IMG/VR virus record: IMGVR_UViG_3300021957_004744
Location: 1-45,902 of that record
DNA length: 45,902 nt
Reading direction: 5' to 3' (one strand)
Source of the DNA: a virus
Made by a program: the position numbers and the translations under genes. Below, in pieces: positions 45,520 through 45,902 of the stretch; positions within the stretch are counted from its first letter, which is position 1; the number at the start of each line of letters is the position of its first letter. The notes under the pieces are model-generated. The model was given only the letters and a program-made list of their open reading frames with translations, had not been told where the DNA came from and did not search any database.

Positions 45520-45527
45520 GTTATAAT
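45499..45527 (+). promoter_or_regulatory. Promoter embedded in the terminator
   Basis: TTGGCA (45499-45504) at the hairpin apex, spacer of 17 made of the 3' arm and T-run, TATAAT (45522-45527). Drives the DUF932 gene. Confidence 0.75.
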
Positions 45528-45567
45528 GTTTTATGATAAAAATTTACAACAAAGGAGATGCAATTTA

Positions 45568-45902
45568 ATGGCACATGAAGTTGAAACAATGGCTTACGCG
45601 GGAGCAGTTCCGTGGCATGGTCTAGGGTTTAAGGTTAATGACGACCTATCACCCCAAGAGATGATGCAAGCCGCAAAGTGTGATTGGCGAGTGGAAAAAC
45701 TTCCTCTTACCTATACCGCACAAGATAAAACCCTAACAGTTCCTAATAAATGGGCGCTAGTCCGTGATAGTGATGGAACGTATTTCGATTCAGTCGGAAA
45801 TGGTTGGGAACCTCTACAAAATGAAGATGCATTCGCATTTTTCAAGGATTTTGTAGCTAAAGGTGATATGCAGATGCATACTGCTGGGTCACTTCGTGGA
45901 GG
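45568..45902 (+). CDS. DUF932 phage/plasmid-like protein, 3' truncated by window
   Basis: At least 111 residues, continuing beyond the window. Strong ribosome site AAAGGAGATG. Opening MAHEVETMAYAGAVPWHGLG is the DUF932 / TIGR03299 signature, followed by DWRVEKLPLTYTAQDKTLTV and NGWEPLQNEDAFAFF. Family present on phages and plasmids; function unknown. Confidence 0.85.
   Translation, partial: MAHEVETMAYAGAVPWHGLGFKVNDDLSPQEMMQAAKCDWRVEKLPLTYTAQDKTLTVPNKWALVRDSDGTYFDSVGNGWEPLQNEDAFAFFKDFVAKGDMQMHTAGSLRG

Overview
This window looks like part of an AT-rich genome of a tailed phage, probably a marine T4-like myovirus of the cyanophage or pelagiphage kind. All recognised genes lie on the + strand, packed with 1-8 base stop/start overlaps. 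The cargo fits that group: Hsp20, a phage twitch-type radical SAM protein, DUF2061, DUF3310, YubB-like and DUF932 proteins, a lysozyme with overlapping spanins, an NAD-dependent ligase and five CCA-encoding tRNA genes. No head, tail, terminase or polymerase gene is seen, so host and taxonomy are inference.

Layout. 1-6300: Fpg-type glycosylase C-terminus, Hsp20, NodU-type carbamoyltransferase, SleB-like hydrolase, PD-(D/E)XK nuclease, a frameshifted 2OG-Fe oxygenase and a PP-loop enzyme. 6326-12770: lysis and exported-protein block (lysozyme, i-spanin/o-spanin, secreted and coiled-coil membrane proteins, a likely virion protein, secreted SNase, EF-hand membrane protein), closed by a strong terminator. 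12788-20006: lipase, SprT-like protease, nucleotidyltransferase-cupin fusion, SHMT, radical SAM and SGNH proteins. 20015-20870: two non-coding transcripts. 21343-24870: small genes, a nitronate-monooxygenase-like protein, WbqC-like and DUF3310 proteins. 24870-30761: a sugar/surface-glycan island (acetyltransferase, beta-propeller, PhyH oxygenase, glycosyltransferase-like protein, epimerase, aminotransferase). 30918-33040: small genes and an ATP-grasp-like protein. 33041-35764: a 2.7-kb gene-free stretch. 35765-39081: lipoprotein, second PP-loop/2OG-oxygenase pair, alpha/beta hydrolase, tRNA-Gly. 39193-45902: ligase, small genes, cupin, deaminase, tRNA cluster, HAD phosphatase, DUF932.

The most striking element is the gene-free stretch. 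It holds seven promoters in a row, each with a TTGC -35 box, exactly 17 bases of spacer and a TATAAT-like -10, and most share a GGTTAAA-like element inside the spacer. Each is followed by 100-730 bases that fold on paper into many perfect hairpins, GNRA loops, multi-way junctions and one pseudoknot. Most predicted transcripts begin with a related TTGAG-like 5' sequence. An eighth member lies at 20015-20300. I read this as a family of phage-encoded structured RNAs, two of them very large (about 700 bases). The same promoter type, usually without the full spacer element, drives many protein genes; at three places the -35 box is built into the hairpin of a terminator, and at least two genes appear to be leaderless.

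All calls come from reading the sequence; no database search or folding program was run.
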